From assembly GCA_937873715.1 (NCBI GenBank), contig CALMYJ010000012.1, forward strand, positions 1 to 64,000: DNA of 64,000 nt, in the 5' to 3' direction. The number at the start of each line of letters is the position of its first letter. Within the stretch, counting starts at the first letter, position 1. Below, piece by piece: positions 27,131-35,905 of this stretch. The notes under the pieces are model-generated. The model saw only the letters and a program-made list of their open reading frames with translations, made no database searches and had not been told where the DNA came from. This stretch comes from an uncultured Chitinophagaceae bacterium (GTDB lineage Bacteria > Bacteroidota > Bacteroidia > Chitinophagales > Chitinophagaceae). A program made the translations under genes and the position numbers.

Positions 27131-27163
27131 AAAATAAAATGACCGCTTTTTCACAGCGGTCAT
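27131..27163 (-). terminator. Rho-independent terminator after the cytochrome c gene
   Basis: Minus-strand stem atgaccgc / gcggtcat, loop of nine bases, then tttattt; 25 bases after the stop. Confidence 0.85.
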
Positions 27164-27187
27164 CTCATCAAAGGGCCTGTACGTTTT

Positions 27188-27772
27188 TTATAATTCACTC
27201 AATGGTTTTATCGGTGGCTCCACATTCTTAACAGGCTTTGTTGATTTAAGAAATGCAAAGACAGCTTTTACATCATCTTCTGTCATGTTACTATACTGCT
27301 GCCATGGCATGGGGGGCATTAACGGACGGCCATTATCCATACCCTTCCACTTTCCCTGTTGAAAAGCTTTTTTAAACTGGTCAAATGTCCAATTGCCGAT
27401 ACCGGTTTCATCGCTGGTAATATTTGCAGTAAATGAAGCACCCCAGGGGCCTGCCCATCCTGTAAGTTCGGGGTTTGCTAAAGTCCAGCCCTCTTTAATA
27501 AGGTTTGTATCAACTTTGGGAAAAGGCACCCCCTGGCGGTAACCAGAAAACCTGCGTTCCATATCAAGCTCTGGTCCATTTGGGCCCATTTTTTTGGGTG
27601 TATGGCAATCGTCGCACACTGCAATATTTACAAGGTATGCCCCACGCTCAATCAATTCCTTATTTGTAAAATCTGTTTCCCCTTTTTTGTTTCCTGCTTT
27701 TGTATTGCAGGCAAACATCACCACAGCTACGGCGGCAGCCATTACAGTAATAAATAAAATTTGCTTTTTCAT
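27188..27772 (-). CDS. Monoheme cytochrome c lipoprotein
   Basis: 194 residues. N-terminal hydrophobic signal with a lipobox-like end (VVMFAC, Cys22), so it is probably a membrane-anchored periplasmic lipoprotein. A single heme-binding motif CDDCH (residues 53-57) and a likely distal Met in RPLMPPMPWQQYSNM define the cytochrome c fold, followed by MTEDDVKAVFAFLKS as in DUF1587-free class I cytochromes. It lies near, and divergent from, the isoquinoline-oxidoreductase-like operon at 28943. Cytochromes of this kind are common electron acceptors of that enzyme family, so a functional link is plausible. Confidence 0.88.
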   Translation of the reverse strand: MKKQILFITVMAAAVAVVMFACNTKAGNKKGETDFTNKELIERGAYLVNIAVCDDCHTPKKMGPNGPELDMERRFSGYRQGVPFPKVDTNLIKEGWTLANPELTGWAGPWGASFTANITSDETGIGNWTFDQFKKAFQQGKWKGMDNGRPLMPPMPWQQYSNMTEDDVKAVFAFLKSTKPVKNVEPPIKPLSEL

Positions 27773-27791
27773 GTTTATACTTTTTTAAGGT

Positions 27792-27983
27792 TTATTGTAA
27801 ATGCTTAAGAAAATTGTTTTGCGTTATCAATATGTCGCCTTCGGCATGCTGCGTTACAGCCTTGTTGGTAAGTTCCCATTCGTTCCTGCATTCCATATAG
27901 GCATTGTGGCAAGATTTGGCCGCAGCTACTGTAACCACCGTGGTCATTACAATCAATGCTGCGGCCTGTAATACATTTTTCAT
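27792..27983 (-). CDS. Small secreted or membrane protein, unknown
   Basis: 63 residues starting MKNVLQAAALIVMTTVVTVAAA, a clear signal peptide or membrane segment, followed by a short mature part with two cysteines (KSCHNAYMECRNEW). A longer frame extends upstream to 28157, but the extra residues are not signal-like. It sits 20 bases before the cytochrome c gene on the same strand and could be co-expressed with it. No family recognised. Confidence 0.55.
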   Translation of the reverse strand: MKNVLQAAALIVMTTVVTVAAAKSCHNAYMECRNEWELTNKAVTQHAEGDILITQNNFLKHLQ

Positions 27984-28333
27984 GACTGCTACTTTAATTT
28001 TTAAAATCTGCTGCAAGATATTTTTGAAGTACGGGGCAGGCAATGCCTGTATGTACGAAGTGTATAAATGCCTGCATGAAATGCTGCAAGGCCTTTCTTT
28101 ATTTGAAGCAACAAAAAGCGCCGGCAGTTGCCGGCGCCATAAAAAAACACCACTCACTAAAACAGCATTTATGCCACAAGGCTTTTGTTTATTTTACACT
28201 ACAGTGCCGCTCAAATTTTTCTATATGCTGCTGAGCCCCTTTTTCAAACCACAGCATGCCGGCAGGTAAATTAAATACCAGTGCCACCACAGCGCCATAA
28301 TCTTAAGCATTCATGCTTTTACTCATTGTTTTC
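27984..28333. other. 350-bp gap without a supported gene
   Basis: Contains the minus-strand hairpin at 28113-28137 and presumably the promoter of the 63-residue gene. A short palindrome (aagcattcatgctt, about 28306-28319) lies just downstream of the stop of the 28334 gene. Nothing else recognisable. Confidence 0.5.
28113..28137 (-). terminator. GC-rich hairpin, likely minus-strand terminator
   Basis: Arms gcgccggc / gccggcgc with a four-base loop. On the minus strand it is followed by tttttg. It lies about 200 bases after the stop of the 28334-28711 gene. Confidence 0.65.
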
Positions 28334-28711
28334 TCAAATTTTTGAAAACAGGTACCTCGTCATAAAAATGCCGCCCGAGCCGGTATCATTTGGGCTAAGT
28401 GTAAGTGGTATTACCTGCTCAAGATTCCAGCCCAGGCCGGTATATTCCTTCAGCACCTGGAGTATCCTGTCTTCGTTTTGCTTAATGTTTTTAAAATTAA
28501 TACCGGTAAGACTAAACAGATTCTCCAAATCCAGCTCCTTTTGCGAACCATCCGGATTGGTGATTAACAAACGGGAACGCCCCAAACCACCGGCAACAAC
28601 AGATTCAACAGTTGTTACCTGCATAAATTGTTTTGCTGGCTTTGCCTCCTGGGCATTAGCCTTACCATATACAATAAATACCGCTGCAAGGATTACAATA
28701 CATTTTTTCAT
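28334..28711 (-). CDS. Small periplasmic protein, unknown
   Basis: 125 residues with a signal peptide (MKKCIVILAAVFIVYGKANA, then QEAKP). The mature part (TTVESVVAGGLGRSRLLIT, ending GGIFMTRYLFSKI) looks like a conserved compact domain seen in Bacteroidota, but I cannot name it. Divergent from the molybdoenzyme operon with a 231-base intergenic region. No assigned function. Confidence 0.7.
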   Translation of the reverse strand: MKKCIVILAAVFIVYGKANAQEAKPAKQFMQVTTVESVVAGGLGRSRLLITNPDGSQKELDLENLFSLTGINFKNIKQNEDRILQVLKEYTGLGWNLEQVIPLTLSPNDTGSGGIFMTRYLFSKI

Positions 28712-28942
28712 GACACATATTTTTTTAAATAGTACCCCAAAGTAAAAGCTGCCATAGTCCCTTTTAAAAACATCACCTGTATGAATTGTGGAAATAAAAT
28801 ACCTAACTGTTCAAACTGCTGATAAAGCCATACAGCCGTTCAAAAAAATAAGTATAAACTCCGCAGCCAAAAGCTTATTTTCATAAGGTTATAAAACGGA
28901 TTACAATTTGCAGCGCAATAAAATTTTAAAAACCACTACTAT

Positions 28943-29392
28943 ATGTATGAATTAACCATCAATCAAAAAAAATACAAAGTGGATGCAGCGCCGGAAATGC
29001 CGCTGTTGTGGGTACTTCGGGATATTCTTGGCCTTACAGGCACTAAGTATGGTTGCGGTATTGCACAATGCGGTGCCTGCACTGTTCATGTTGGCGATAC
29101 TGCCATGCGTTCCTGCATGTTGCCGGTATCGGCAATAGGTGATAAACCGGTTACCACCATTGAGGGCTTGTCGGAAAAAGGCGACCACCCGGTACAAAAA
29201 GCATGGCTGGCGCATGATGTACCGCAATGTGGTTATTGCCAGGCAGGGCAGATTATGACGGCAGCAGCTTTTCTTAAAAAAACACCACAGCCCACCGATG
29301 AACAAATTGAAGAAGCAATGAATGGCAACCTCTGCCGCTGCGGTACGTATGTACGCATCAGGGCTGCTGTAAAAACTGCATCCGAATCATAA
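28943..29392 (+). CDS. 2Fe-2S subunit of an isoquinoline 1-oxidoreductase-like molybdoenzyme
   Basis: 149-residue small subunit with two [2Fe-2S] clusters that carries electrons from the molybdenum site. The N-terminal plant-type ferredoxin motif is [12 protein letters not shown] with a later Cys in RSCMLPV; the C-terminal cluster has CGYCQAGQ and NLCRCGTY. Length fits the IorA type. It is the first gene of a four-gene plus-strand run (small subunit, large subunit, XdhC, MocA-like) with a short gap to the next. There is no FAD subunit, which is typical of IorAB enzymes that use a cytochrome c and not NAD. Substrate not predictable. Confidence 0.93.
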   Translation: MYELTINQKKYKVDAAPEMPLLWVLRDILGLTGTKYGCGIAQCGACTVHVGDTAMRSCMLPVSAIGDKPVTTIEGLSEKGDHPVQKAWLAHDVPQCGYCQAGQIMTAAAFLKKTPQPTDEQIEEAMNGNLCRCGTYVRIRAAVKTASES

Positions 29393-29407
29393 TTAAACTT
29401 TATTATC

Positions 29408-31675
29408 ATGTCAACAATAAATACAGGTGTAGACAGAAGAAAATTCATTAAAGTATCTGCATTAGCCGGTGGCGGTATGCTGCTCAGCTTTAGCTGGCTG
29501 GCTGGTTGCAAACCATCTGCCACCGAAGCAGTAGCCACGCTGCCCAAAGAATGGTTCAACTTTAACGGCTATTTAAAAATTGGCGATAACGGGTTGATAA
29601 CACTCATGTCGCCCAACCCCGAAATTGGCCAGAATGTAAAAACAAGTATGCCCATGATGGTGGCAGAAGAACTGGATGTAAACTGGAAAGATGTGCTGGT
29701 AGAACAGGCCCCACTAAATACAGATTTATACAAGCCTATGCAAATAGCCGGGGGCAGCAATTCTATCAATGCGTCGTGGCAGGCCATGCGTACAGCAGGC
29801 GCTACTGCCAAACAAATGCTGAAACAGGCTGCTGCCAATGCCTGGAAAGTACCTGCAGATGAAATAGAAACCATTGAAGGAAAACTAATTCATAAAGCCA
29901 GTGGAAAATCGGCCGGTTATGGCGCATTTGCATCGGCAGCCTCACAATTACCTGTACCCGAAAAAGTAGAATTAAAAAAAATAAGTGATTTTAAAATCAT
30001 CGGTACCAGCCGCAAAAATGTAGATGCCCAAAAAATTGTAACAGGCCAGCCCTTATTTGGCCTCGATTATACACAAGAGGGTATGCTAATTGCCATGATT
30101 GTGCATCCCCCGGCATTTGGCACCATGTTTAAAGAAACAGATATAAGTGCTATTAAAGCCATGCCGGGCATTGTTGATGCTTTTTTTATTGACGTATATC
30201 AAGGCGAAAGGCAATGGTGCGATGTGGCAGCCTTTAATAAATTACTGGCAATTGTAGGCAAATCTACCTGGCAGGTAATGGAAGCTAAAAAAACATTTAA
30301 AGGCGAAACAGTCCCCATCAAAGCATCTACGGAAAAACAGGATGTATTTGGCCAGCAAATAACCATTATTACGCCCAACGGTTTTGAAAGCACCACAATA
30401 CACAAGCAACAAATGGCGGCTAACGCCAATAAAAAACTAAGGCTCGTGCGGAAAGACGGCAACCCCGAAGCTATGTTTAAAAAGGCTGCAAGCATTATTG
30501 AAAGCAGTTACTCCTGCCCCTTCCTGGCACACAGCACCCTTGAGCCGATGAATTTTTTTGCAGATGTACAAGAAGACAAAGCCATATTAACCGGCCCTGT
30601 GCAAACACCCTCATTTATGGAAAAATCGGCTGCCGACAGGCTTGGCCTCCCCTTAGATAAAGTGGAAGTAAATATGACCAGGATGGGAGGAGGCTTTGGC
30701 CGAAGACTATACGGGCATTTTTTAGTTGAGGCTGCCGTAATATCTCAAAAAATGAAAGCGCCGGTAAAACTCATCTATACCCGGGAAGATGATATGACAG
30801 ACGGCGTGTACCGGCCTGCCTATTATGCTACTTACCGGGCAGCATTAGACGAAAATAAAAACCTTATTGCCTTTCATGTACAGGCAGGTGGTATACCCGA
30901 AAGCCCGTTGATGGCTAACCGTTTTCCTGCCGGTGCTGTAGCGCATTACCTGGCCGAAGAATGGGATATCCCCACCAATATCAGCACAGGCGCCTTCAGG
31001 GCGCCGGCCTCAAATTTTATTGCCGGTGCCGAACAATCTTTCTTGGATGAACTGGCCGAAGCAATGGGTAAAGACCCTATTGAATTAAGGTTAGAGCTTT
31101 TTGAAAAAGCAAAAACTAACCCGGTTGGCACAAACAATGATTATGACATTGACCGGTATGCCGGGGTATTAAAACTGGTAAGGGAAAAATCTGGCTGGGA
31201 TAAGCCTGCACCAGCAGGAGTGCACCGTGGTGTAGCCGCTTATTTTTGTCACAAAAGCTATGTGGCCCATGTAGTAGATATCATTACACAAAACAATAAG
31301 CCGGTTATCGATAAAGTAACCACCGCTGTGGATTGCGGCATTGTTATTAATCCCGATGCAGCTACCAATTTATCCGAAGGCGCTGTGATAGATGCTATTG
31401 GCCACAGCATGTATAGCGCCATCACATTTACAAACGGCATCCCGGAACAAACCAATTTTAATACTTACCGCTTAATCCGTAATGCCGAAGCGCCCAAAAA
31501 AATAGAAACCCATTTTGTTAAAAGTGATATTGACCCAACCGGCATGGGCGAACCTTCGGGCCCACCCGTAATTGGCGCACTGGCCAATGCTTTATATAAA
31601 GCCACCGGAAAAAGATATTACCACCAGCCTTTTTCAACCGAAAATCAAACGCCTGCAAAGCAGCCATTAGGGTAA
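29408..31675 (+). CDS. Molybdopterin-binding large subunit, xanthine dehydrogenase family (IorB-like)
   Basis: 755 residues. A twin-arginine signal is at the N-terminus (DRRKFIKVSALAGGG) ending in a lipobox-like AGC (Cys39), so the folded holoenzyme should be exported and anchored in the periplasm. Two Ald_Xan_dh_C2-type regions are visible (SWQAMRTAGATAKQ early, RMGGGFGRRLYGHF in the middle, GEPSGPPVIGALANAL near the end); the Glu of GEPSG fits the catalytic base position. It is coupled to the 2Fe-2S subunit 15 bases upstream. Oxidises an aromatic heterocycle or aldehyde by family; the true substrate is unknown. Confidence 0.93.
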   Translation: MSTINTGVDRRKFIKVSALAGGGMLLSFSWLAGCKPSATEAVATLPKEWFNFNGYLKIGDNGLITLMSPNPEIGQNVKTSMPMMVAEELDVNWKDVLVEQAPLNTDLYKPMQIAGGSNSINASWQAMRTAGATAKQMLKQAAANAWKVPADEIETIEGKLIHKASGKSAGYGAFASAASQLPVPEKVELKKISDFKIIGTSRKNVDAQKIVTGQPLFGLDYTQEGMLIAMIVHPPAFGTMFKETDISAIKAMPGIVDAFFIDVYQGERQWCDVAAFNKLLAIVGKSTWQVMEAKKTFKGETVPIKASTEKQDVFGQQITIITPNGFESTTIHKQQMAANANKKLRLVRKDGNPEAMFKKAASIIESSYSCPFLAHSTLEPMNFFADVQEDKAILTGPVQTPSFMEKSAADRLGLPLDKVEVNMTRMGGGFGRRLYGHFLVEAAVISQKMKAPVKLIYTREDDMTDGVYRPAYYATYRAALDENKNLIAFHVQAGGIPESPLMANRFPAGAVAHYLAEEWDIPTNISTGAFRAPASNFIAGAEQSFLDELAEAMGKDPIELRLELFEKAKTNPVGTNNDYDIDRYAGVLKLVREKSGWDKPAPAGVHRGVAAYFCHKSYVAHVVDIITQNNKPVIDKVTTAVDCGIVINPDAATNLSEGAVIDAIGHSMYSAITFTNGIPEQTNFNTYRLIRNAEAPKKIETHFVKSDIDPTGMGEPSGPPVIGALANALYKATGKRYYHQPFSTENQTPAKQPLG

Positions 31676-31680
31676 CATAC

Positions 31681-32856
31681 ATGAAAGAAACGAGAGAAAT
31701 TATAGCCGCTCATGCCAAAGCTGTGGCCTTAGGTAAAAAAACTGTACTCGCCACCGTAGTGCATGTGGAAGGTTCCTCGTACCGCAGGCCGGGTGCAAGA
31801 ATGCTGGTTACTGAAGATGGTGAATTAACCGGTGCTATCAGCGGTGGCTGCCTTGAAGGTGATGCCTTAAAAAAAGCTTTACTGGCTATAGCACAGCAAA
31901 AAAACAAACTGGTTACTTATAATACGCTTGATGAAGACGACCATTCACTTGGCATACAATTAGGCTGTAACGGTATTGTATATATTTTATTTGAACCCAT
32001 AGATACTGCAGCCTTAAACAACCCCATTGCATTGCTTGAAAAAGCAGCAGCACAAACAAAACCCGGTGTACTGGTTACATTGTTTTGCTTAGATGACCCT
32101 GCCGCTGAACAACCTGGCACCTGCCTGCTGGCCACCGGCAACAGTTATACAGGCCATATCAAAAACCCTGCTTTACAGGCCGCAATTGAAAGGGATATTG
32201 AAAAAGTTCTTGAAAGCTTTGAATCGAAAATAAAAAAATACCCGGTGGGCAACAGTGCAGCACTGAATGGCTTTGCAGAACTGGTAAAACCTCCGGTACA
32301 ACTGGTCATTGCCGGTGCAGGCAATGATGCTTTTCCCCTGGTGCAAATGGCAAACATATTAGGATGGCAGGTTACTGTTACAGACGGAAGAAGAACTCAT
32401 GCTAACGAACAGCGCTTTTCTGCCGCAAAAAAAATTATTGTTGCAAGGCCAGCCGAAGCTTTACAATCTATTGACATTACAGCACAAACCGTTTTTGTAC
32501 TAATGAGCCATAATTATAATTACGATATGGCCATGTTGCAACAACTCATAAAAACCTCCTGCACCTATATTGGCGCATTGGGGCCCCGGAAAAAACTAGA
32601 AAAGATGCTGCAGGAACTGGAAGAAAGTGGAATGCGGATTACAGCGAATGAAAAAGAAAAAATTTATGGCCCCACAGGCCTTGACATTGGTGCTGAAACA
32701 GCAGAAGAAATTGCCCTTTCTATCATTGCAGAAATAAAAACCGTACTGGAAAAACGAAAGGGCGGCATGCTGCGCCAGAAAAACGGCCCCATACATTCTG
32801 GCAATATCTTACCGGCTAATATGCCGGTTTGCCTGCAAAATATTCAATCAGCATGA
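31681..32856 (+). CDS. XdhC/CoxI-family molybdenum cofactor insertion chaperone
   Basis: 391 residues. The N-terminal XdhC_CoxI domain (VHVEGSSYRRPGARMLV, GAISGGCLEGD) and a C-terminal Rossmann domain (LVIAGAGNDAFPLVQMANILGW; SHNYNYDMAMLQQL; YIGALGPRKK) give the standard two-domain architecture. Such proteins sulfurate or deliver the molybdenum cofactor to xanthine-dehydrogenase-family enzymes, here surely the subunit encoded five bases upstream. It overlaps the next gene by four bases. Confidence 0.93.
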   Translation: MKETREIIAAHAKAVALGKKTVLATVVHVEGSSYRRPGARMLVTEDGELTGAISGGCLEGDALKKALLAIAQQKNKLVTYNTLDEDDHSLGIQLGCNGIVYILFEPIDTAALNNPIALLEKAAAQTKPGVLVTLFCLDDPAAEQPGTCLLATGNSYTGHIKNPALQAAIERDIEKVLESFESKIKKYPVGNSAALNGFAELVKPPVQLVIAGAGNDAFPLVQMANILGWQVTVTDGRRTHANEQRFSAAKKIIVARPAEALQSIDITAQTVFVLMSHNYNYDMAMLQQLIKTSCTYIGALGPRKKLEKMLQELEESGMRITANEKEKIYGPTGLDIGAETAEEIALSIIAEIKTVLEKRKGGMLRQKNGPIHSGNILPANMPVCLQNIQSA

Positions 32857-33455
32857 CGGCCTGTATATTACTGGCAGCAGGCAACTCATCAAGAATGCAG
32901 GATAACATGGGTACAGCACCATGCAAACTGCTTTTGCCTTTCAACAATAGTACCCTGCTGCAGCATGCTGTATCTAAATTACTGGCTGTACCCAACAGCC
33001 GGCTATTTGTGGTAACCGGCTGTTATCATCAGCAAATTACTGAGGCACTGCAACAACAACAACTACAGTTGGTATTTAACGATAACTGGCAACAGGGTAT
33101 TGGCAGCTCTATACAAAAAGGCATACAATACATTCAACAACATTTCGGTGAAGCAGAAAATGTACTCATAACCGTTAGCGACCAGCCCGGTATTACCACA
33201 ACCCTGATACACAACATCATTCAATTGCAGGCAGCTACCCACAAAGGCATTGTGGGCTGCACCTATGCCGACACCACAGGCACACCAGTATTGTTTCATA
33301 AAAAATATTTTACGCTGCTGGAACAACTAACAGGGCATCAGGGTGCAAAAAAAATTATGCAGGAACATGGGTACGATGCAGCCAGCATTGATTTTCCGGA
33401 AGGAGCAACCGATATTGATACGCCTGAAGACTACAGGAAGAGCCTGTTAAAATAA
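32853..33455 (+). CDS. MobA/MocA-like molybdenum cofactor nucleotidyltransferase
   Basis: 200 residues from the ATG that overlaps the xdhC stop (ATGA); a start 24 bases upstream is possible but less likely. The nucleotide-binding signature is ILLAAGNSSRM followed by KLLLPFNNSTLLQH; SDQPGITTTLI and GTPVLFHKKYF are conserved strands. The family adds CMP or GMP to molybdopterin. In this operon it most likely makes the cytosine form (MCD) used by xanthine-dehydrogenase-family enzymes. The first loop has an insertion (MQDNMGTAPC) relative to the usual GxxxRMGxxK. Confidence 0.9.
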   Translation: MTACILLAAGNSSRMQDNMGTAPCKLLLPFNNSTLLQHAVSKLLAVPNSRLFVVTGCYHQQITEALQQQQLQLVFNDNWQQGIGSSIQKGIQYIQQHFGEAENVLITVSDQPGITTTLIHNIIQLQAATHKGIVGCTYADTTGTPVLFHKKYFTLLEQLTGHQGAKKIMQEHGYDAASIDFPEGATDIDTPEDYRKSLLK

Positions 33456-33603
33456 ATGATACACTAATTATACCCAGGCCGCAATCAAAATCGCACCACC
33501 TGCATACTTATACCTTTTAAGCAATTACGCTGTTGCAAATGTTTGATGGCATTCAATCACCTGGGGCATGCTTGCCAAAACATTCATTCCAGAACAGAAA
33601 AAA

Positions 33604-33640
33604 GCACGAAGCCCTTTGAAGCTTCGTGCCAGATTTTTTC
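33604..33640 (+). terminator. Terminator after the molybdoenzyme operon
   Basis: Stem gcacgaagc / gcttcgtgc, loop of eight bases, then cagatttttt. It ends the operon about 150 bases after the last stop. Confidence 0.8.
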
Positions 33641-33746
33641 AGCAATACTTACAAGCCTTTTTGGGTAAACAAAAATCACTAAACCCAAAAGCGCAACAGG
33701 CTACTAAAAAGAAGACCTAAGATGCTTATCAGCAAAACTTACTGCC

Positions 33747-34025
33747 TTATTTACTGCAATATGCCCGTATAAATGCTGCTGCTTTGTCTGAAATTTTTTT
33801 GGCCAAAACACCTGCACCAATATGGAGCGCTTTTGATATAATGCTTTCGGCAAGCGTATCCGGCGATTTGCCCTGCCCAATAATACCAGCCAGCGCTGCA
33901 CTGGGCTTAAGGCTGTGTTTAAGCGCCTGCCAGTTGCTGCTTATATCCTGCTCAAGGCGATACTGTTGTTGCTGTAGTCTTTTTTTTTCACGCCGCAACT
34001 GACTGATGTTTTTAATCTCTTTCAT
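33747..34025 (-). CDS. Small helical protein of the YtxH/holin-X cluster
   Basis: 92 residues. N-terminal coiled-coil-like region (SQLRREKKRLQQQQYRLEQD), then a glycine/alanine-containing hydrophobic C-terminal half. Its start overlaps the stop of the upstream gene by 14 bases, so translation is probably coupled. Similar three-gene sets (YtxH, holin-X, small coiled-coil) are common in Bacteroidota and are generally thought to be stress-related. No specific function. Confidence 0.75.
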   Translation of the reverse strand: MKEIKNISQLRREKKRLQQQQYRLEQDISSNWQALKHSLKPSAALAGIIGQGKSPDTLAESIISKALHIGAGVLAKKISDKAAAFIRAYCSK

Positions 34026-34380
34026 CTTCGTCTGCTTCTGCTTTAAATAATTCTTTTAAAATACTGTTCATCACGGGTATGCGTATAATTTTTTCCCTCG
34101 CCACCCAAACGACTACCGCTATCAGCAGATAAAAAGCCGCTACAATTAAAAAGCCAATCCAGGTTTTACCGGTAAGATCAGCCAGCATGTAGGCTATGGA
34201 AAAATTTAAAAACAAAAAGAAAACTAAAAACACCAGCACAGCTATCGCACCAGCAATAAGGTTAGATAAAAGGCTTGATATTTTTTCTGCAAGCTCAAGT
34301 TTGGCTGCATCTATCCGGGCGTTGGCGTATGCTTTCACTTGTGCCGAAAGCGTTTCTATACGCTCAAAAACTTCCTCCAT
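34012..34380 (-). CDS. Holin-X (phage holin family, PF07332-like) membrane protein
   Basis: 122 residues. An amphipathic N-terminal helix (VFERIETLSAQVKAYANARIDAAK) precedes two membrane helices (about 40-65 and 75-98, separated by LADLTGKTW), ending in a charged tail. This matches the putative Holin-X superfamily III group, which despite its name is a chromosomal membrane protein not tied to phage in Bacteroidota. Located between a YtxH gene and the small coiled-coil gene. Confidence 0.82.
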   Translation of the reverse strand: MEEVFERIETLSAQVKAYANARIDAAKLELAEKISSLLSNLIAGAIAVLVFLVFFLFLNFSIAYMLADLTGKTWIGFLIVAAFYLLIAVVVWVAREKIIRIPVMNSILKELFKAEADEDERD

Positions 34381-34417
34381 AAGTATGTATTTGGTTGTAA
34401 CCAGGCTTTACTTGCTA

Positions 34418-34654
34418 TCAGGCATATTCTTCCAGTTTTTCTTTCACCGACTGTTCAAGCTCTTCTTTCATGGCATGCATTTTTTCCCTGCCTTTCTGTA
34501 CTGTTTCTTTAATGCCTTCGGCAATTTTTTTGCCACCTTCACTTATTTTACGCCTTGTTTCCGAACCCTTATCGGGTGCAACTAAAATGCCCAAAACGAT
34601 TCCTGCTGCCAGGCCACCGGCCACTGCTGTTAGTATTTTACCACTTGTGTTCAT
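34418..34654 (-). CDS. YtxH-domain small protein
   Basis: 78 residues. The glycine-rich hydrophobic N-terminal segment (AVAGGLAAGIVLGILVAPDKGSE) and a following charged helix with RRKISEGGKKIAEG match the YtxH domain. These proteins are associated with general stress responses. First gene of the three-gene minus-strand cluster, 37 bases before the holin-X gene. Confidence 0.88.
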   Translation of the reverse strand: MNTSGKILTAVAGGLAAGIVLGILVAPDKGSETRRKISEGGKKIAEGIKETVQKGREKMHAMKEELEQSVKEKLEEYA

Positions 34655-34894
34655 AACTGAAATTTTTATGGTGAATAATAATCTAAGCTAAATAATAAGT
34701 GCTGCAACTGCAATGATAATATTCAGCAACACAGCTAATCTGCATCATACACTGCACAAAACACAACCAGTATTTTGGTATGCTTTTTTGGTACAAACAA
34801 TATTCATGCCTGTATCGTCCCGGGTTAATTTTTTAACAAACAGGCTCAATTGATAATTTTATATTAGCCAAATGAAACATTAAACATATAAAGC

Positions 34895-35905
34895 CTGGAC
34901 TCAGTTACGCATATAGCCCTTGGCGCCTGCATCGGCGAAGCTTTTTTTGAAAAAGGCTTTGGGAAAAAAGCCATGCTCTGGGGTGCGCTGGCACAAAGCG
35001 TACCCGATATCGACTTTATTGCTGCCAGTTGGCTTACTCCTGCCGAAAACCTGCTGGCACACCGTGGCTTTACACACTCTTTTTTATTTGCCTGCATCAC
35101 AGCGCCGGCACTGGCAATGACTGCTGAAAAAATTCACCGGCCGCATAATATAGCTTTCAAAAAATGGCTGTTATTTTTTTTAATACAAATAATAGTGCAC
35201 CAATTACTGGATGGATTGAATAATTATGGCGTAGGCTGGCTGGAGCCCTTTAGCCACAACCGTTATTCCCTGAACCTCATTTATGTAGCCGACCCTTTTT
35301 TTTCCTTATGGCCGGGCATAGCCTGTATCGTATTATTTATATTAAACAGGCATCACCCCCGGCGCAATCGCTGGTGGCGCTTTGGGCTTATCTTTCCCTT
35401 TGTTTACCTGCTGTATTGTGGCTACAATAAAATAAAGATAGACCATACCGTTAGGCAGGCTGTACAAGCACAACAGCTTCCACACCAGCGTTATTTTACC
35501 ACCCCTGCACCGCTCCAAAACTGGCTGTGGTATGTGGTTACCGGCAACGATAGTGGTTATTATGTGGGCTTTACCTCCGTATTTGACAGCAAAAAACAAA
35601 TTACTTTTGAATACTTTCCCCGAAATGATTCCCTCCTGCAATCAATTCATGACCATGAAGACCTGCAAAAACTCATCCGCTTTTCCAGGCAATTTTATAC
35701 GGTTGAAAAAACCGGAGATAACTTAATTTTTAACGACCTGCGCTTTGGTCAAATCATAGGATGGCAGAACCCAAAAGAACAATTTGTATTTCATTATTAC
35801 CTGCAGCATCCCGAAGATAACCGGCTGGTAATACAGCGTGGCCGCTTTGCCGGGTGGAACTGGCAGTCGTTTACCGCCCTGCTTCGCAGCATCAGGGGTA
35901 ATTAA
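34895..35905 (+). CDS. Membrane-bound metal-dependent hydrolase (YdjM/PF04307), apparent CTG start
   Basis: About 336 residues if read from the CTG at 34895, giving xDSVTHIALGACIGEAFFE, which fits the family start MDSxTHIxLG; an ATG 78 bases downstream (34973) would cut off the His in THI, a likely metal ligand. Further conserved metal-site residues are SVPDIDF and HRGFTHS. Four hydrophobic helices follow (within about 75-180), then a soluble C-terminal domain. Upstream in frame there is a TAA two codons before the CTG. Members are poorly characterised membrane hydrolases. The 3' end overlaps the convergent PLD gene by 14 bases. Confidence 0.82.
   Translation: MDSVTHIALGACIGEAFFEKGFGKKAMLWGALAQSVPDIDFIAASWLTPAENLLAHRGFTHSFLFACITAPALAMTAEKIHRPHNIAFKKWLLFFLIQIIVHQLLDGLNNYGVGWLEPFSHNRYSLNLIYVADPFFSLWPGIACIVLFILNRHHPRRNRWWRFGLIFPFVYLLYCGYNKIKIDHTVRQAVQAQQLPHQRYFTTPAPLQNWLWYVVTGNDSGYYVGFTSVFDSKKQITFEYFPRNDSLLQSIHDHEDLQKLIRFSRQFYTVEKTGDNLIFNDLRFGQIIGWQNPKEQFVFHYYLQHPEDNRLVIQRGRFAGWNWQSFTALLRSIRGN

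Noticed and set aside
27984-28157. N-terminal extension of the 63-residue protein to 28157
   Set aside because: The extension is Arg/Cys/Ser-rich and not signal-like, runs through the hairpin at 28113-28137, and the internal Met gives a proper signal peptide.
34012-34380. Prophage remnant suggested by a holin-family gene
   Set aside because: Holin-X proteins next to YtxH are ordinary chromosomal genes in Bacteroidota; no other phage gene is nearby.
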